Shown one piece after another: positions 7,325 through 16,387 of a DNA stretch of 53,248 nt. The notes beneath the pieces were generated by a model. It worked only from the letters and a program-made list of their open reading frames with translations, was not told the origin of the DNA and did no database searches. How positions within the stretch are numbered: the stretch's first letter is position 1; each line of letters opens with the position of its first letter. Origin of the DNA: a candidate division KSB1 bacterium (GTDB lineage Bacteria > Zhuqueibacterota > Zhuqueibacteria > Zhuqueibacterales > Zhuqueibacteraceae); contig JAPDQB010000045.1 of NCBI GenBank assembly GCA_034506175.1, forward strand, positions 1-53,248. The letters run 5' to 3'. The position numbers and the translations under genes were made by a program.

Positions 7325-7641
7325 CGGGCGCCTATACTTATTTCACCGAGCTGGCCAAGCAGATTGAAATTCCGGCGAATGGCATTCTCAGCCGCACGCT
7401 TCATCAAGACGAGAACCTCAAAGCCGTGCTCTTCGGTTTTGACGCCGGACAAGAATTGTCGGAGCATACGTCATCAAAGCCGGCCATCCTGCAAATCATT
7501 CAGGGCGAGGCCAAATTGACTTTGGCAAACGACACGGTTGAAGCGAACCCCGGTGCGTGGATTTACATGCCGGCGAATTTAAAGCACGGCGTCTACGCCC
7601 AAACGCCGGTGATCATGTTGTTGTTGCTCATCAAAAGTTGA
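7321..7641 (+). CDS. small cupin-domain protein in the hyp operon
   Basis: A single-domain cupin of 106 residues. The core motifs are relaxed: a LSEHTSSKPAILQIIQGEAKLTL segment resembles the first cupin motif with a lone His, and GAWIYMPANLKHGVYA the second with another His. This leaves a possible metal site with fewer ligands than usual. ATGA overlap with hypC and a 13-nt gap to hypD show it belongs to the operon. Cupins are not core Hyp proteins, so an accessory role in metal handling or sensing is only a guess. Confidence 0.8.
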   Translation: MTGAYTYFTELAKQIEIPANGILSRTLHQDENLKAVLFGFDAGQELSEHTSSKPAILQIIQGEAKLTLANDTVEANPGAWIYMPANLKHGVYAQTPVIMLLLLIKS

Positions 7642-7654
7642 ATGGAGGCAGCGG

Positions 7655-8746
7655 ATGAAGTTTATCGACGAATATCGTGACGCGAAAGCGGCGCAGCGTT
7701 ACGCCGGTTTGATCGCGCGCGCGACCACCAAGCCGTGGACGATCATGGAAGTTTGCGGCGGACAAACTCACGCCATTGTCAAGTTCGGCGTTGATGAATT
7801 GTTGCCGAAGGACATCACGCTGGTGCACGGCCCCGGTTGCCCGGTTTGCGTGACGCCGCTGGAGCTGATCGACAAGGCGATTGAGATCGCCTCGCGGCCC
7901 GAGGTGATTTTCTGCTCCTTCGGCGATATGTTGCGCGTTCCCGGAAGCGAAAAAGATTTGTTCACGGTGAAGGCGATGGGCGGCGATGTGCGCATCGTTT
8001 ACTCGCCGCTGGACGCGCTGAAAATCGCCCAGGACACGCCGAACAAGCAGGTGGTTTTCTTTGCCGTGGGTTTCGAGACGACGGCGCCGGCCAATGCGAT
8101 GTCCGTCTATCAGGCGAACCAACAGGGCATTAAAAATTTTTCGCTGCTGGTCTCGCATGTTTTGGTGCCGCCGGCGATGGAAGCCATTCTCTCCTCGCCG
8201 CACAACCGCGTGCAAGGCTTTCTCGCCGCCGGGCACGTTTGCACTGTCATGGGTTTTACCGAGTATGAGCCGATTGCCAAAAAATATCGCGTGCCGATTG
8301 TCGTCACCGGTTTCGAGCCGCTGGATATTTTGCAAGGCGTGTATATGTGCATCAAACAACTGGAAGAAGCGCGCGCCGAGGTCGAAAATCAATATGCGCG
8401 CGCGGTGCGCCGGCGCGGCAACGAACCGGCGCAGGAAATCATTCGTGAGGTGTTTCGCGTCATTCATCGCAAATGGCGCGGCGTTGGCGAGATTCCCCAA
8501 AGCGGTCTGGCGTTGAGCGAAAAATATGCTGAATATGATGCCGAGCTGCGTTTCGGCGTTGCGGGCCGCACGGTTGAAGAATCCTCGGCGTGCATCAGCG
8601 GGCTTATTTTGCAAGGCTTGAAGAAACCACACGAATGCGCCGCATTTGGCGCGCGCTGCACGCCGGAGCACCCGCTGGGGGCGACGATGGTGTCGTCGGA
8701 GGGCGCGTGCGCGGCGTATTATCGGTATCGGAGAATTAAAACGTAA
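7655..8746 (+). CDS. hypD: hydrogenase maturation protein HypD
   Basis: Fe-S scaffold protein on which the Fe(CN)2CO cofactor is built with HypC and HypE. Family motifs are present: MEVCGGQTHAI (iron-binding Cys), HGPGCPVCVTP, GHVCTVMG, and C-terminal cysteines in SSACISG and PHECAAFGARC that carry the 4Fe-4S cluster. The 363-residue length is typical. The start has tggaggcagcgg upstream. The stop TAA is embedded in an ACGTAA repeat. Confidence 0.95.
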   Translation: MKFIDEYRDAKAAQRYAGLIARATTKPWTIMEVCGGQTHAIVKFGVDELLPKDITLVHGPGCPVCVTPLELIDKAIEIASRPEVIFCSFGDMLRVPGSEKDLFTVKAMGGDVRIVYSPLDALKIAQDTPNKQVVFFAVGFETTAPANAMSVYQANQQGIKNFSLLVSHVLVPPAMEAILSSPHNRVQGFLAAGHVCTVMGFTEYEPIAKKYRVPIVVTGFEPLDILQGVYMCIKQLEEARAEVENQYARAVRRRGNEPAQEIIREVFRVIHRKWRGVGEIPQSGLALSEKYAEYDAELRFGVAGRTVEESSACISGLILQGLKKPHECAAFGARCTPEHPLGATMVSSEGACAAYYRYRRIKT

Positions 8747-8784
8747 TTCGTCATGCGTAATTTACGTTTCGCGATTTACGTTTT
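8738..8784. repeat. ACGTAA inverted repeat at the hypD stop
   Basis: Arms aaaacgtaattcg (8738-8750) and cgatttacgtttt (8772-8784) pair with one mismatch. The hypD stop codon lies in the left arm. More tttacg words follow toward hypE. Confidence 0.6.
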
Positions 8785-8808
8785 ACGTACTTACTCATTG
8801 AACAACTC

Positions 8809-9882
8809 ATGGAAACTAAAACGACATTCGATCTTGGGCTTTCGTGCCCGATTCCCATCAGCGACTATCCCAACGTTCTCCTCGCGCACGGCGGCGGCGG
8901 CAAACTGATGCACCAGCTCATCGAGAAGATGTTCGTGTCCGCCTTCAAAAATACGCTGCTGGAATCCCGGCACGATGGCGCGGTCTTCAATCTGAACGGC
9001 ACCAAACTGGCCTTCACGACGGATTCCTACGTCGTACGCCCGCTTTTTTTTCCCGGCGGCGACATCGGGACCCTTGCGATCAACGGTACGGTGAATGACC
9101 TGGCGATGTGTGGGGCAAGGCCGTTGTATCTCAGCGCCGGTTTCATTCTCGAAGAAGGCCTGCCGATGGAGACGCTCTGGCGTGTTGTGCAATCCATGCA
9201 ACAAGCGGCTCAAACTGCCGGCGTTCAGCTCGTCACCGGCGACACGAAAGTGGTTGACAAGGGCAAAGGCGACGGCATTTTTATCAATACCGCCGGTGTC
9301 GGCATCATCGAACATGAATTATCTATTGTGCCGGCGCGTGTTAGACCTGGTGACGCCGTTCTCTTGAATGGCGACATCGGACGGCATGGCATCGCGATCA
9401 TGGCGGTGCGCGAGGGGCTGCAATTTGACAGCACGATTGCCAGCGATTGCGCGCCGCTGGCCGGCTTGGTGAGGGACTTGATCGATGCCGGCATTGAAAT
9501 CCATTGCCTGCGCGATTTGACCCGCGGCGGCTTGGCAAGCGCGTTGAATGAAATTGCCGAGGCCGCGCGTTTGCAAATCGACATCGATGAAAAATCGATT
9601 CCGGTTCACGAAGAAGTGAGGGGGGGCTGCGAGATTCTCGGGTTCGATCCGCTTTATGTTGCGAACGAGGGAAAGCTTGTCGCCTTCGTCGCCCCGGAAG
9701 ACGCCGAACGCGCGGCGGCGATCATGCGCGCGCATCCATTCGGCGGGCAGGCACAAATCATCGGCCGCGTGCGGAATCCGCAGCACGACGGTGCGCCAGG
9801 ATTGGTGACCATGACGAGTTTGATCGGGGCGCAACGCATTATCGATATGCTCAGCGGAGAACAGTTGCCGCGAATTTGCTGA
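8809..9882 (+). CDS. hypE: hydrogenase maturation protein HypE
   Basis: Dehydrates the thiocarbamate on its C-terminal cysteine to thiocyanate, which supplies the CN ligands. The PurM-like ATP-binding fold is seen in LLAHGGGGKLMHQLI, VNDLAMCGARPLYLS and DLTRGGLASALNEIA. The protein ends exactly in PRIC, the conserved modification tail. The length of 357 residues is slightly long because of an N-terminal segment before the AHGGGG motif. It follows hypD across the repeat and is followed 33 nt later by the sigma-54 activator. Confidence 0.95.
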   Translation: METKTTFDLGLSCPIPISDYPNVLLAHGGGGKLMHQLIEKMFVSAFKNTLLESRHDGAVFNLNGTKLAFTTDSYVVRPLFFPGGDIGTLAINGTVNDLAMCGARPLYLSAGFILEEGLPMETLWRVVQSMQQAAQTAGVQLVTGDTKVVDKGKGDGIFINTAGVGIIEHELSIVPARVRPGDAVLLNGDIGRHGIAIMAVREGLQFDSTIASDCAPLAGLVRDLIDAGIEIHCLRDLTRGGLASALNEIAEAARLQIDIDEKSIPVHEEVRGGCEILGFDPLYVANEGKLVAFVAPEDAERAAAIMRAHPFGGQAQIIGRVRNPQHDGAPGLVTMTSLIGAQRIIDMLSGEQLPRIC

Positions 9883-9915
9883 CCCAAGCCCCGGCTTCAG
9901 GAGAATAAAGAGAAA

Positions 9916-11268
9916 ATGGAAACAAAAACCATTTTGATTGCCGATGACGAATTTGGCATTCGCGAATCCTTGGAGAAGGTGTTGAGCAAGGCCGGTTATA
10001 AAACCCTGGTCGCCGGTTCCGGCAGCGAAGCGCTGGCATTGCTCAACAAAAAAAAGGTCGATCTGGTCTTGACCGACCTCAAAATGCCGGACGGCGGTGG
10101 GCTCGAGTTACTGAAAGAGATCAAAAAAAAATTTCCGGACATTGAGGTCATTCTCTTGACAGGCTATGGCTCCATCGAGATCGCCGTCGAAGCCATGCGG
10201 GAAGGCGCTTATGATTTCATTGCCAAACCGCCCAAAAAAGCCATTATTCTGAACGCGATTGAAAAAGCCATCGAACGGCAGAATTTGGCTTTGGAAAACA
10301 AGTATCTTCGCGATCAACTCAGCCATGGCCTGCCGCTCGACGAGCTGGTGGGCAAAAGCCCGGCCTTTATGAAAGTCATGGGCATGGTTGAGCGCGTGGC
10401 ACCGTTGAGTTCGACGATTCTGATTACGGGCGAAAGCGGCACCGGCAAGGAGTTGGTTGCCCGCGCCATTCACCGCCAAAGCCCGCGCGCCGGGCACAAA
10501 TTCATTCCGGTGAATTGCGCCGCCATTCCTGAAAATCTGGTGGAAAGCGAATTGTTCGGCTACTTGAAAGGCGCGTTCACCGGCGCGATTCGCGACAAAA
10601 CCGGCTTGTTCAAAGTGGCGGAAGGCGGAACGATTTTTCTCGACGAGGTCGTCAGCATTCCCTTGAACCTTCAGGTCAAGCTGCTGCGCGCCATCGAGCA
10701 AAAAGAGATCATGCCGGTCGGCGGCACCAAATCCGAAATCATCGATGTTCGAATAGTCGCCGCGACGAACAAGCATTTGGCCGAGGAAGTCGAAAAGGGA
10801 AATTTTCGCCGCGATTTATATTACCGGCTGAACGTCGTTGAAATCATCATCCCGCCGCTGCGCGAGCGCCCGGAAGACATTCCCGAGCTGGTCAATCATT
10901 TTCTGCATGTTTATAATGTGCAATTGAACAAAAAAATACGCGGCATGGATCCGGCGGTTCTGAATCTTTTCATGAAGTATGAATGGAAAGGCAACGTCCG
11001 TGAGCTGGAAAATGCAATGGAGCGGGCCATCATCATGTGCGACACAGACGTGCTGCGGCCGGAGCATTTTCCGCAGATCAATTTGCCGCGGACACGGCCG
11101 GATGAACTGGAATACGGTTTGAAAGAATCCATCAAAAAATTTGAACGCGAGACGATTCTCAAGGCGTTGGAAAGCACCGGCCACGACAAAAGCCGGGCTG
11201 CTTCGCTGCTTGGCATGAGTTTGTCGTCGCTCTATCGTAAAATCAGCGAGTTGAACATCCAGATATAA
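9916..11268 (+). CDS. NtrC-family sigma-54 response regulator
   Basis: Three domains: receiver (residues about 5-120, phospho-acceptor Asp54 in VLTDLKMPDG), AAA+ sigma-54 activator (Walker A GESGTGKE near residue 172, loop motif LKGAFTGAIRDKTG), and a Fis-type helix-turn-helix at the end (SRAASLLGMSLSSLYRKI). Lying directly after hypE, it resembles HupR/HoxA-type regulators of hydrogenase genes, but ZraR-like regulators are also possible. No cognate kinase is adjacent. No convincing -24/-12 promoter was found nearby, so its targets are unknown. Confidence 0.9.
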   Translation: METKTILIADDEFGIRESLEKVLSKAGYKTLVAGSGSEALALLNKKKVDLVLTDLKMPDGGGLELLKEIKKKFPDIEVILLTGYGSIEIAVEAMREGAYDFIAKPPKKAIILNAIEKAIERQNLALENKYLRDQLSHGLPLDELVGKSPAFMKVMGMVERVAPLSSTILITGESGTGKELVARAIHRQSPRAGHKFIPVNCAAIPENLVESELFGYLKGAFTGAIRDKTGLFKVAEGGTIFLDEVVSIPLNLQVKLLRAIEQKEIMPVGGTKSEIIDVRIVAATNKHLAEEVEKGNFRRDLYYRLNVVEIIIPPLRERPEDIPELVNHFLHVYNVQLNKKIRGMDPAVLNLFMKYEWKGNVRELENAMERAIIMCDTDVLRPEHFPQINLPRTRPDELEYGLKESIKKFERETILKALESTGHDKSRAASLLGMSLSSLYRKISELNIQI

Positions 11269-11393
11269 AATTTTTTTCCATTTTCTTAAAAACAGGAAGC
11301 AGGTTGATTCATTTTATCGTCTCTAAGAAAAACCGGCCCAAAACTGGGCGCAGCGCTTACTCAAAACTGCCAGTTTATTTTCTTCTTTTACAG

Positions 11394-11421
11394 CCGCTTG
11401 TGCAAGCATGAGCGGTTTTTT
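11394..11421 (+). terminator. intrinsic terminator after the sigma-54 activator
   Basis: Short stem ccgct (11394-11398) and agcgg (11411-11415) with a 12-nt loop, followed directly by tttttt. It sits between the regulator and the UspA gene. Confidence 0.55.
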
Positions 11422-11500
11422 ATTGGCGGGTATGCTTTTTGATAAAGAGGAGAATCGAGAACTCTGATAAGCGGATTGAATTCGAACAAGGAGGTGTGTC

Positions 11501-12412
11501 ATGTTGCGGATCAAACGAATTTTGTGGCCGACCGATTTTTCGCGCTGCGCCACCCAGGCGCTCAGCCACGCGGTGCATTTGGCGAAAAAGCATGGCGCGG
11601 AGCTGCATGTCATGCACGCCACGGTGCTCATGCAGGACGATTCTTATCGCCTGCCGAATCACGAGGAAATCCACCGGCAGTTGAAGGATCTCGCCAGCCG
11701 CCATCTGTCTTCGACCATTCGCACGCTGCAAACCGATGATCTGGTGATCAAACAGGCGAACGTGCGGGGCATCTCGACGGCGCCGGCAATTCTGGCGTAT
11801 GCCAAGGAGAACGACATCGATCTCATTGTGATGGGAACCCATGGCCGGCGCGGGTTGGGACATCTGTTTCTCGGCAGCGTCGCGGAAGAAGTCGTGCGCC
11901 TGTCAGTGGCGCCGGTGTTGACGATACGCGAGCGCGAGGAGCCGAAGCCGGTGACGATGATGAAGCAAATTCTTGTGCCGCTTGACTTCTCCAACTTTTC
12001 ACAACGGGCACTGCAGTATGCCAGGGAAATTGCCGGCTTCTACAACGCGCGTCTCCAACTTCTCCACGTCATCCAGGACTTTATCCCGCCGACCTTTTAC
12101 CTGGCGGCCGCCGCCTCGCTCAGCCGTGTTACGCCGGAACTGAAGCTGAAAATCAAAGAAGCGATGGAAAAGCTCTTTGAAGAGACCGCGGGGCCAGCGG
12201 TGACGGCAGAGTACCATGTCATCGAAGGCTATGCCGCGCATGACATCGTCGATTTTGCGCAAGAAAACAACAGCGACCTCATCGTGATTGCGACGCATGG
12301 TCGAACCGGCATCGAGCACATGCTGATGGGCAGCGTCACTGAAAAAGTGGTGCGCCGCGCGCCGTGCCCGGTGTTTACGGTGAGGGCGTTTGGAAAAACT
12401 TTGGTGCACTAA
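11501..12412 (+). CDS. tandem universal stress protein (two UspA domains)
   Basis: Two UspA domains of about 145 residues each. Both keep the ATP-binding G-x2-G-x9-G(S/T) signature: GTHGRRGLGHLFLGS in the first and ATHGRTGIEHMLMGS in the second. It begins after a strong aaggaggtgtgtc site. Tandem UspA proteins are common stress and starvation responders. It is followed after 9 nt by the second cytochrome/YHS lipoprotein, whose ribosome-binding site (aaggagg) overlaps the UspA stop region, so the two are probably cotranscribed. Confidence 0.92.
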   Translation: MLRIKRILWPTDFSRCATQALSHAVHLAKKHGAELHVMHATVLMQDDSYRLPNHEEIHRQLKDLASRHLSSTIRTLQTDDLVIKQANVRGISTAPAILAYAKENDIDLIVMGTHGRRGLGHLFLGSVAEEVVRLSVAPVLTIREREEPKPVTMMKQILVPLDFSNFSQRALQYAREIAGFYNARLQLLHVIQDFIPPTFYLAAAASLSRVTPELKLKIKEAMEKLFEETAGPAVTAEYHVIEGYAAHDIVDFAQENNSDLIVIATHGRTGIEHMLMGSVTEKVVRRAPCPVFTVRAFGKTLVH

Positions 12413-12421
12413 GGAGGCTTT

Positions 12422-12958
12422 ATGAACAAGTCCAAAGCTCTTTGGCTGATCGCCGCGGCCGGCGCGATGATTTTTGCAGCCGGATGTGTTGAAAAAAATC
12501 CCCCGATGTCCGGCGCGCTGGAAAAACAGATCGCCTTCGGCGAAAAAGTTTTCGTGCAAAAAGAATGTGGCAAGTGTCATGTCGGCGCCGGCTTGCCCGT
12601 CCAGGCTGCCCTGCAACAGCCGCAAATGAAAGCGCCGGAGCTGACGTCGGTCTTTCTGGCGATTGACACGGTTTTTATTAAGGCGCATCTTCGCTTTATC
12701 GAGCTGAGCCAGATGCCGCCAATCGACTTGACGCAGCAAGAGATCGACGCGCTGGCCAAATATGTCGCGTCGCTGCACGCCAAAGCCAAAACCGATCCCA
12801 ACCTTCGAGATCCGGATGGTGCCTGCCCGGTGTGTGGCGCGTCGTTGAAAATGGCCGGCGCCTTGCAGACGTCGTATCAAGGCCAAAGCTATTATTTTGA
12901 GTGCGAAGATTGCCAGCGCCTGTTCGAGCGTGACGCCGGCTGGTATGCGAACAAATAA
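12422..12958 (+). CDS. lipoprotein with cytochrome c and YHS-like domains (paralog 2)
   Basis: Same design as the protein at 1745-2293. The lipobox FAAGC places lipidated Cys at residue 22, the haem motif CGKCH is near residue 47, a distal-Met candidate sits in SQMPPIDL, and a C-terminal YHS-like module has CPVCG and YYFECEDCQRLFERD. The two paralogs align along their full length, with conserved AFGEK and LTSVFLA(M/I)DT stretches. Compared with copy 1 it has a slightly longer haem loop. It is predicted to be a periplasmic monohaem lipoprotein. The function of the fusion is not known to me. Confidence 0.78.
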   Translation: MNKSKALWLIAAAGAMIFAAGCVEKNPPMSGALEKQIAFGEKVFVQKECGKCHVGAGLPVQAALQQPQMKAPELTSVFLAIDTVFIKAHLRFIELSQMPPIDLTQQEIDALAKYVASLHAKAKTDPNLRDPDGACPVCGASLKMAGALQTSYQGQSYYFECEDCQRLFERDAGWYANK

Positions 12959-13002
12959 TCTGGCGGCGCGAAAGATCGATGGTGTGTGTCAAAGCCAGTT
13001 GG

Positions 13003-13036
13003 AAATTTTAAATTGCAAATTTTCAATTTAAAATTT
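13003..13036. repeat. AT-rich perfect inverted repeat
   Basis: Perfect 13-nt arms aaattttaaattg (13003-13015) and caatttaaaattt (13024-13036) with an 8-nt loop, 30 nt ahead of the alanine dehydrogenase start. It resembles the AATTG-word repeat after sdhA. Confidence 0.6.
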
Positions 13037-13065
13037 AAAATGCTTTTAAATCGAGGAACAAGCCT

Positions 13066-14181
13066 ATGATCATCGGCATTCCCAAAGAAAGCTGGCGCGA
13101 TGAACATCGCGTCGCTTTGATTCCGGCGGGCGTTTTTGCGCTGGTCAAAGCCGGGCACAAAGTACTCGTCCAGTCCGACGCCGGCCTCGGCTGTGGTTTC
13201 ACCAACGAAATCTACGACGAAGCCGGGGCGACGCTGGTATTTCATCCCAACGAGGTTTTTGAGCGCGCCGATCTCATCGTCAAAGTCATGCCACCCTCTT
13301 TTCAAGAAGCTGAGTGCATCCGAAACGGCAAAACGCTTTTCAGTTTTTTTAATTTCGACGTGGTGAACGCCAAATTGATGGCGCAACTGATCGAAAATAA
13401 ATGCACCGCGGCTGGCTATAATTTAATCGAAGACGACGCCGGCGATTTGCCGGTGTTGATGGCGATGAGCGAGATCGCCGGCATGTTGCTGCCGCAGATT
13501 GCCGGGCGTTTTCTGGCGACCCAAGCCGGCGGCCGCGGCATCATGTTGGGCGGCGTCGCCGGCATTCCGGCGGCCAACGTCGTCATCATCGGCGCCGGCG
13601 TCGTCGGCGGCACGGCGGCCGAAGCGTTTGCCGGCGCCGGCGCGAATGTAACGGTGATGGACAGCGATCTCAACCGTTTGCGCCGGATCGAAAGATGGCT
13701 GCCGAGAAAAATCAACACCGCCATGACCACGCCGTATCATATCGACCGCTACGTCGAGACCGCGGATGTTTTGGTCGGGGCCGTGATGATTCGCGGCCAG
13801 CAGTCGCCGCACGTGGTCACCGAAACGCAAGTGCAGCGTATGCGTAAAGGCAGCGTCATTCTCGACGTGTCGATCGATCAAGGCGGATGCGTGGAAACCA
13901 GCCGGCCGACCACGCACTCCGATCCGGTTTTCACGCATCACGGCGTGATTCATTACGCCGTGCCCAACATCCCGGCGATGGTGGCCCGCACCGCCTCCCA
14001 CGCGCTGAACAATGTGATTCTGCCTTTCGTGCAAAGGGTCGCTGAAAGCGGAAGCGCCGCTTTCAAAACCGAAGCCTCGCTGCGGCGTGGTCTTTATCTT
14101 TTTCAAGGCCAGTGCACGCAGCCGGAAGTTGGCCGGTTGTTGGGCTGGCCGGTGGCTCAGATCGAGGAGTTGCTCGGATGA
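13066..14181 (+). CDS. ald: alanine dehydrogenase
   Basis: NAD-dependent oxidative deamination of alanine to pyruvate and ammonia. The N-terminal IGIPKESWRDEHRVALIP is the AlaDH/PNT signature, followed by the Rossmann motif VVIIGAGVVGGTAAEAFAGAG and the signature DVSIDQGGCVETSRPTTH. The 371-residue length is normal. A weak cgaggaacaagcct site precedes the start. The stop overlaps the next start as ATGA, so ald and the CoA transferase are coupled. Together they could channel alanine carbon to pyruvate and acyl-CoA chemistry. Confidence 0.92.
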   Translation: MIIGIPKESWRDEHRVALIPAGVFALVKAGHKVLVQSDAGLGCGFTNEIYDEAGATLVFHPNEVFERADLIVKVMPPSFQEAECIRNGKTLFSFFNFDVVNAKLMAQLIENKCTAAGYNLIEDDAGDLPVLMAMSEIAGMLLPQIAGRFLATQAGGRGIMLGGVAGIPAANVVIIGAGVVGGTAAEAFAGAGANVTVMDSDLNRLRRIERWLPRKINTAMTTPYHIDRYVETADVLVGAVMIRGQQSPHVVTETQVQRMRKGSVILDVSIDQGGCVETSRPTTHSDPVFTHHGVIHYAVPNIPAMVARTASHALNNVILPFVQRVAESGSAAFKTEASLRRGLYLFQGQCTQPEVGRLLGWPVAQIEELLG

Positions 14182-15482
14182 AATCCATGTCTTGGCTGGA
14201 AAGTTACAGGCAAAAAAGATGCACCGCCGACGAGGCCGTGCGGCATATTCGTGACGGCAGCACGGTTTACATTCATCCCGGCTGCGCCGAGCCGGAGCAG
14301 TTGGTGCGCGCCATGGTTCGCCGCGGCCCGCAATTGCATGACGTCAAAGTCATTCACTTGTTGACCGCGGGAAATGCCGATTACGTCAATCCGGAAATGT
14401 CGGGCCATTTTCGCCACGTGGCCTTTTTTGCCGGCGCCAATGTCCGCCATGCGCTCAACGAAGGCCGCGCCGATTTCATTCCGATTTTCCTCAGCGAGAT
14501 CGAAGCGCTGTTTGCCAACGGCAGCGTTCCGCTCGACGTGGCGTTGATTCACGTGTCGCCGCCGGACGAACACGGCTTTTGCAGCTACGGCGTGGGGGTG
14601 GATACGACGAAAACCGCCGCCGAGCACGCCGGCCTGGTCATCGCGCAAGTCAACCCCAAAATGCCGCGCAGCCTCGGCGACTCGTTCATTCATGTCAACA
14701 AACTCGATTACATCGTCGAAGTGGAAGACGACATTCTCGAGCATCCGCAGGGCCAGATTTCCGACGTCGCCAAAAAAATCGGCAGCAACATCGCGGGCTT
14801 GATCGAGGACGGCTCGACCTTGCAGCTCGGCATCGGCGAAATTCCCGACGCCGTTTTGTATTATCTCGGCAGCAAAAAAGATTTGGGCATTCACACGGAG
14901 ATGGTGAGCGACGGCGTCGTGGAGCTGATCGAAAAAGGCGTGATCAACAACGAGAAAAAAACGCTGCACCCCGGCAAAGTCATCGTCGGTTTCGTGCTCG
15001 GCACACGCCGGCTGTATGATTTCATCGACAACAATCCGATCTTTGAATTTCATCCGAGCAGCTACACCAACGATCCGTTCATCATCAGCCGCAACGACAA
15101 GCAGGTGGCGATCAACTCGGCGCTGGAAGTGGATTTGACCGGGCAGGTGTGTGCTGATTCCATCGGCTACAATTTTTACAGCGGCATCGGCGGCCAGGTG
15201 GATTTCATTCGCGGCGCGGCGCGCAGCAAAGGTGGCAAGCCGATCATCGCGCTGCCCTCCACCGCCAAAAACGATTCGCTCAGCCGCATCGTGCCACATT
15301 TGAAGGAAGGCGCCGGCGTCGTCACCTCGCGCGGCGACGTGCATTATGTGGTGACGGAATACGGCGTCGCCTATCTGCACGGCAAAACCATTCAAGAACG
15401 CTGCCGTGCGCTGATCACGATCGCGCATCCGAAATTCCGCGACGAATTGATCAAATTCGCGCGCGAAAGAAAATGGGTGTGA
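14178..15482 (+). CDS. acetyl-CoA hydrolase/transferase family (Cat1/Cat2-like)
   Basis: The 434-residue protein belongs to the acetyl-CoA hydrolase/4-hydroxybutyrate CoA-transferase family. The catalytic glutamate is probably in IHTEMVSDGVVEL. Other family motifs are YSGIGGQVDFIRGA near residue 330 and TEYGVAYLHGKT near the end. The size fits 4-hydroxybutyrate:acetyl-CoA CoA-transferase, but succinyl-CoA:acetate or propionyl-CoA:succinate transferases share these motifs, so the substrate cannot be fixed. ATG at 14178 overlaps the ald stop. An open frame reaches back to 14112, but this would run into ald. Confidence 0.85.
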   Translation: MKSMSWLESYRQKRCTADEAVRHIRDGSTVYIHPGCAEPEQLVRAMVRRGPQLHDVKVIHLLTAGNADYVNPEMSGHFRHVAFFAGANVRHALNEGRADFIPIFLSEIEALFANGSVPLDVALIHVSPPDEHGFCSYGVGVDTTKTAAEHAGLVIAQVNPKMPRSLGDSFIHVNKLDYIVEVEDDILEHPQGQISDVAKKIGSNIAGLIEDGSTLQLGIGEIPDAVLYYLGSKKDLGIHTEMVSDGVVELIEKGVINNEKKTLHPGKVIVGFVLGTRRLYDFIDNNPIFEFHPSSYTNDPFIISRNDKQVAINSALEVDLTGQVCADSIGYNFYSGIGGQVDFIRGAARSKGGKPIIALPSTAKNDSLSRIVPHLKEGAGVVTSRGDVHYVVTEYGVAYLHGKTIQERCRALITIAHPKFRDELIKFARERKWV

Positions 15483-15484
15483 CA

Positions 15485-15575
15485 ATATGAAGGCAAAATG
15501 ATTTGAGGCAAAATCATTGAATGCCTTTTCCGGCTAATCATTTTGTCATTCATTATTTTGTCTATTAGCTTTGGC
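15485..15575. repeat. GGCAAAATGATT-type repeat
   Basis: Starts a few bases after the CoA-transferase stop with aaggcaaaatgatttgaggc and aaaatcattgaatgcc, followed by complementary aatcattttgtc words. Related words occur near 38110-38200 and 32550-32585. It can form an imperfect long hairpin. Confidence 0.5.
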
Positions 15576-15604
15576 AAAACTTTGCAAGAAAGAAGGGTAA
15601 TCCC

Positions 15605-16009
15605 ATGAAAAATCATCTGAAAATTTTAGGGATGCTTTATCTCGCTTTCGGGCTGCTGGGCGGCGTCATTGCCATCATGTTCTTAAACGTCAAAACCGGA
15701 ACTGTCCCCCTCAAGGGCTGGCTGAGCATGATTGCCAACACCTCCGGTTACGTCTCGGTGATCGCCTTGATCTTCACGCTGGAAACCCTGCCGGCGATCA
15801 TCACCGGCCTGGCGCTTCTCCAGCGGCGATTGTGGGCGAGAATGTCGGCCATGGCGCTCGGCTTCGTGAATTTGTTCATCATTCCGCTTGGCACGGCGCT
15901 GGGGATTTATACGCTGTGGGTTTTAATCAACGACACGACTTTCAGCGAGTCAAGCTCCGAAGAGGTCAACGAAAAAATGCTGCCACGCGTTTTTCCGCCG
16001 TACCGATAA
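15605..16009 (+). CDS. small integral membrane protein, unknown
   Basis: 134 residues with four predicted helices: LGMLYLAFGLLGGVIAIMFL, a segment around SGYVSVIALIFTL, PAIITGLALL, and ALGFVNLFIIPLGTALGIYTL, ending in a short polar tail. Start supported by agaagggtaatccc. It stands alone between repeats. I do not recognise the family beyond a general four-helix membrane protein, and no function is proposed. Confidence 0.7.
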   Translation: MKNHLKILGMLYLAFGLLGGVIAIMFLNVKTGTVPLKGWLSMIANTSGYVSVIALIFTLETLPAIITGLALLQRRLWARMSAMALGFVNLFIIPLGTALGIYTLWVLINDTTFSESSSEEVNEKMLPRVFPPYR

Positions 16010-16387
16010 TTTGTTGAAACTGAAACCGCTCCCGCTGTCATCCCGCGCTGAAATTATTCCGCGCTGATCAAAAGCTTGCCTGAAAATTCCGCGAGAGTTT
16101 TTGATCAGCGTGTCATTCTATTCCCGCCTTAATTTATCTTTTTTATATTCTCAAGCCTAAGAAACCTTCAGCGATTTTTTCCCATCCTTGCAAATATCAG
16201 CGCCTTCAGGCGTGCGTTGTAAATTTGGCCGTCCACCATGATATTCCCTAAAATCCATAAACTTAGAGAAAGCTTGCCGCTGGCGAAATTTTGAATGCAA
16301 TGTGGCATGTTGTTTGACCTTCTAATGACGGAACTGATTTGATCTCTCTGACATGAAACTTAAGGGCTACGCCCGGAAGGTGCAACA
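16010..16387. repeat. 378-nt gap with a strong hairpin and a partial CTTCAGG repeat
   Basis: Perfect 12-nt arms cgctgatcaaaa (16062-16073) and ttttgatcagcg (16099-16110) with a 25-nt loop. Further along, agcgccttcaggcgtgcg (16199-16216) matches one arm of the palindromic family seen in hypF and after ptb. No gene is evident. The end of the gap should hold the promoter of the VOR operon, but no clear -35/-10 pair was identified. Confidence 0.5.

Noticed and set aside
14112..14177. Longer start for the CoA transferase inside ald
   Set aside because: The ATGA overlap start at 14178 fits family length, and the longer form would overlap ald by 70 nt.
15568..15592. TGGCAAAACTTTGCA as a sigma-54 promoter
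   Set aside because: The GG-GC spacing is one base short of the strict -24/-12 spacing, and it lies in a repeat region.
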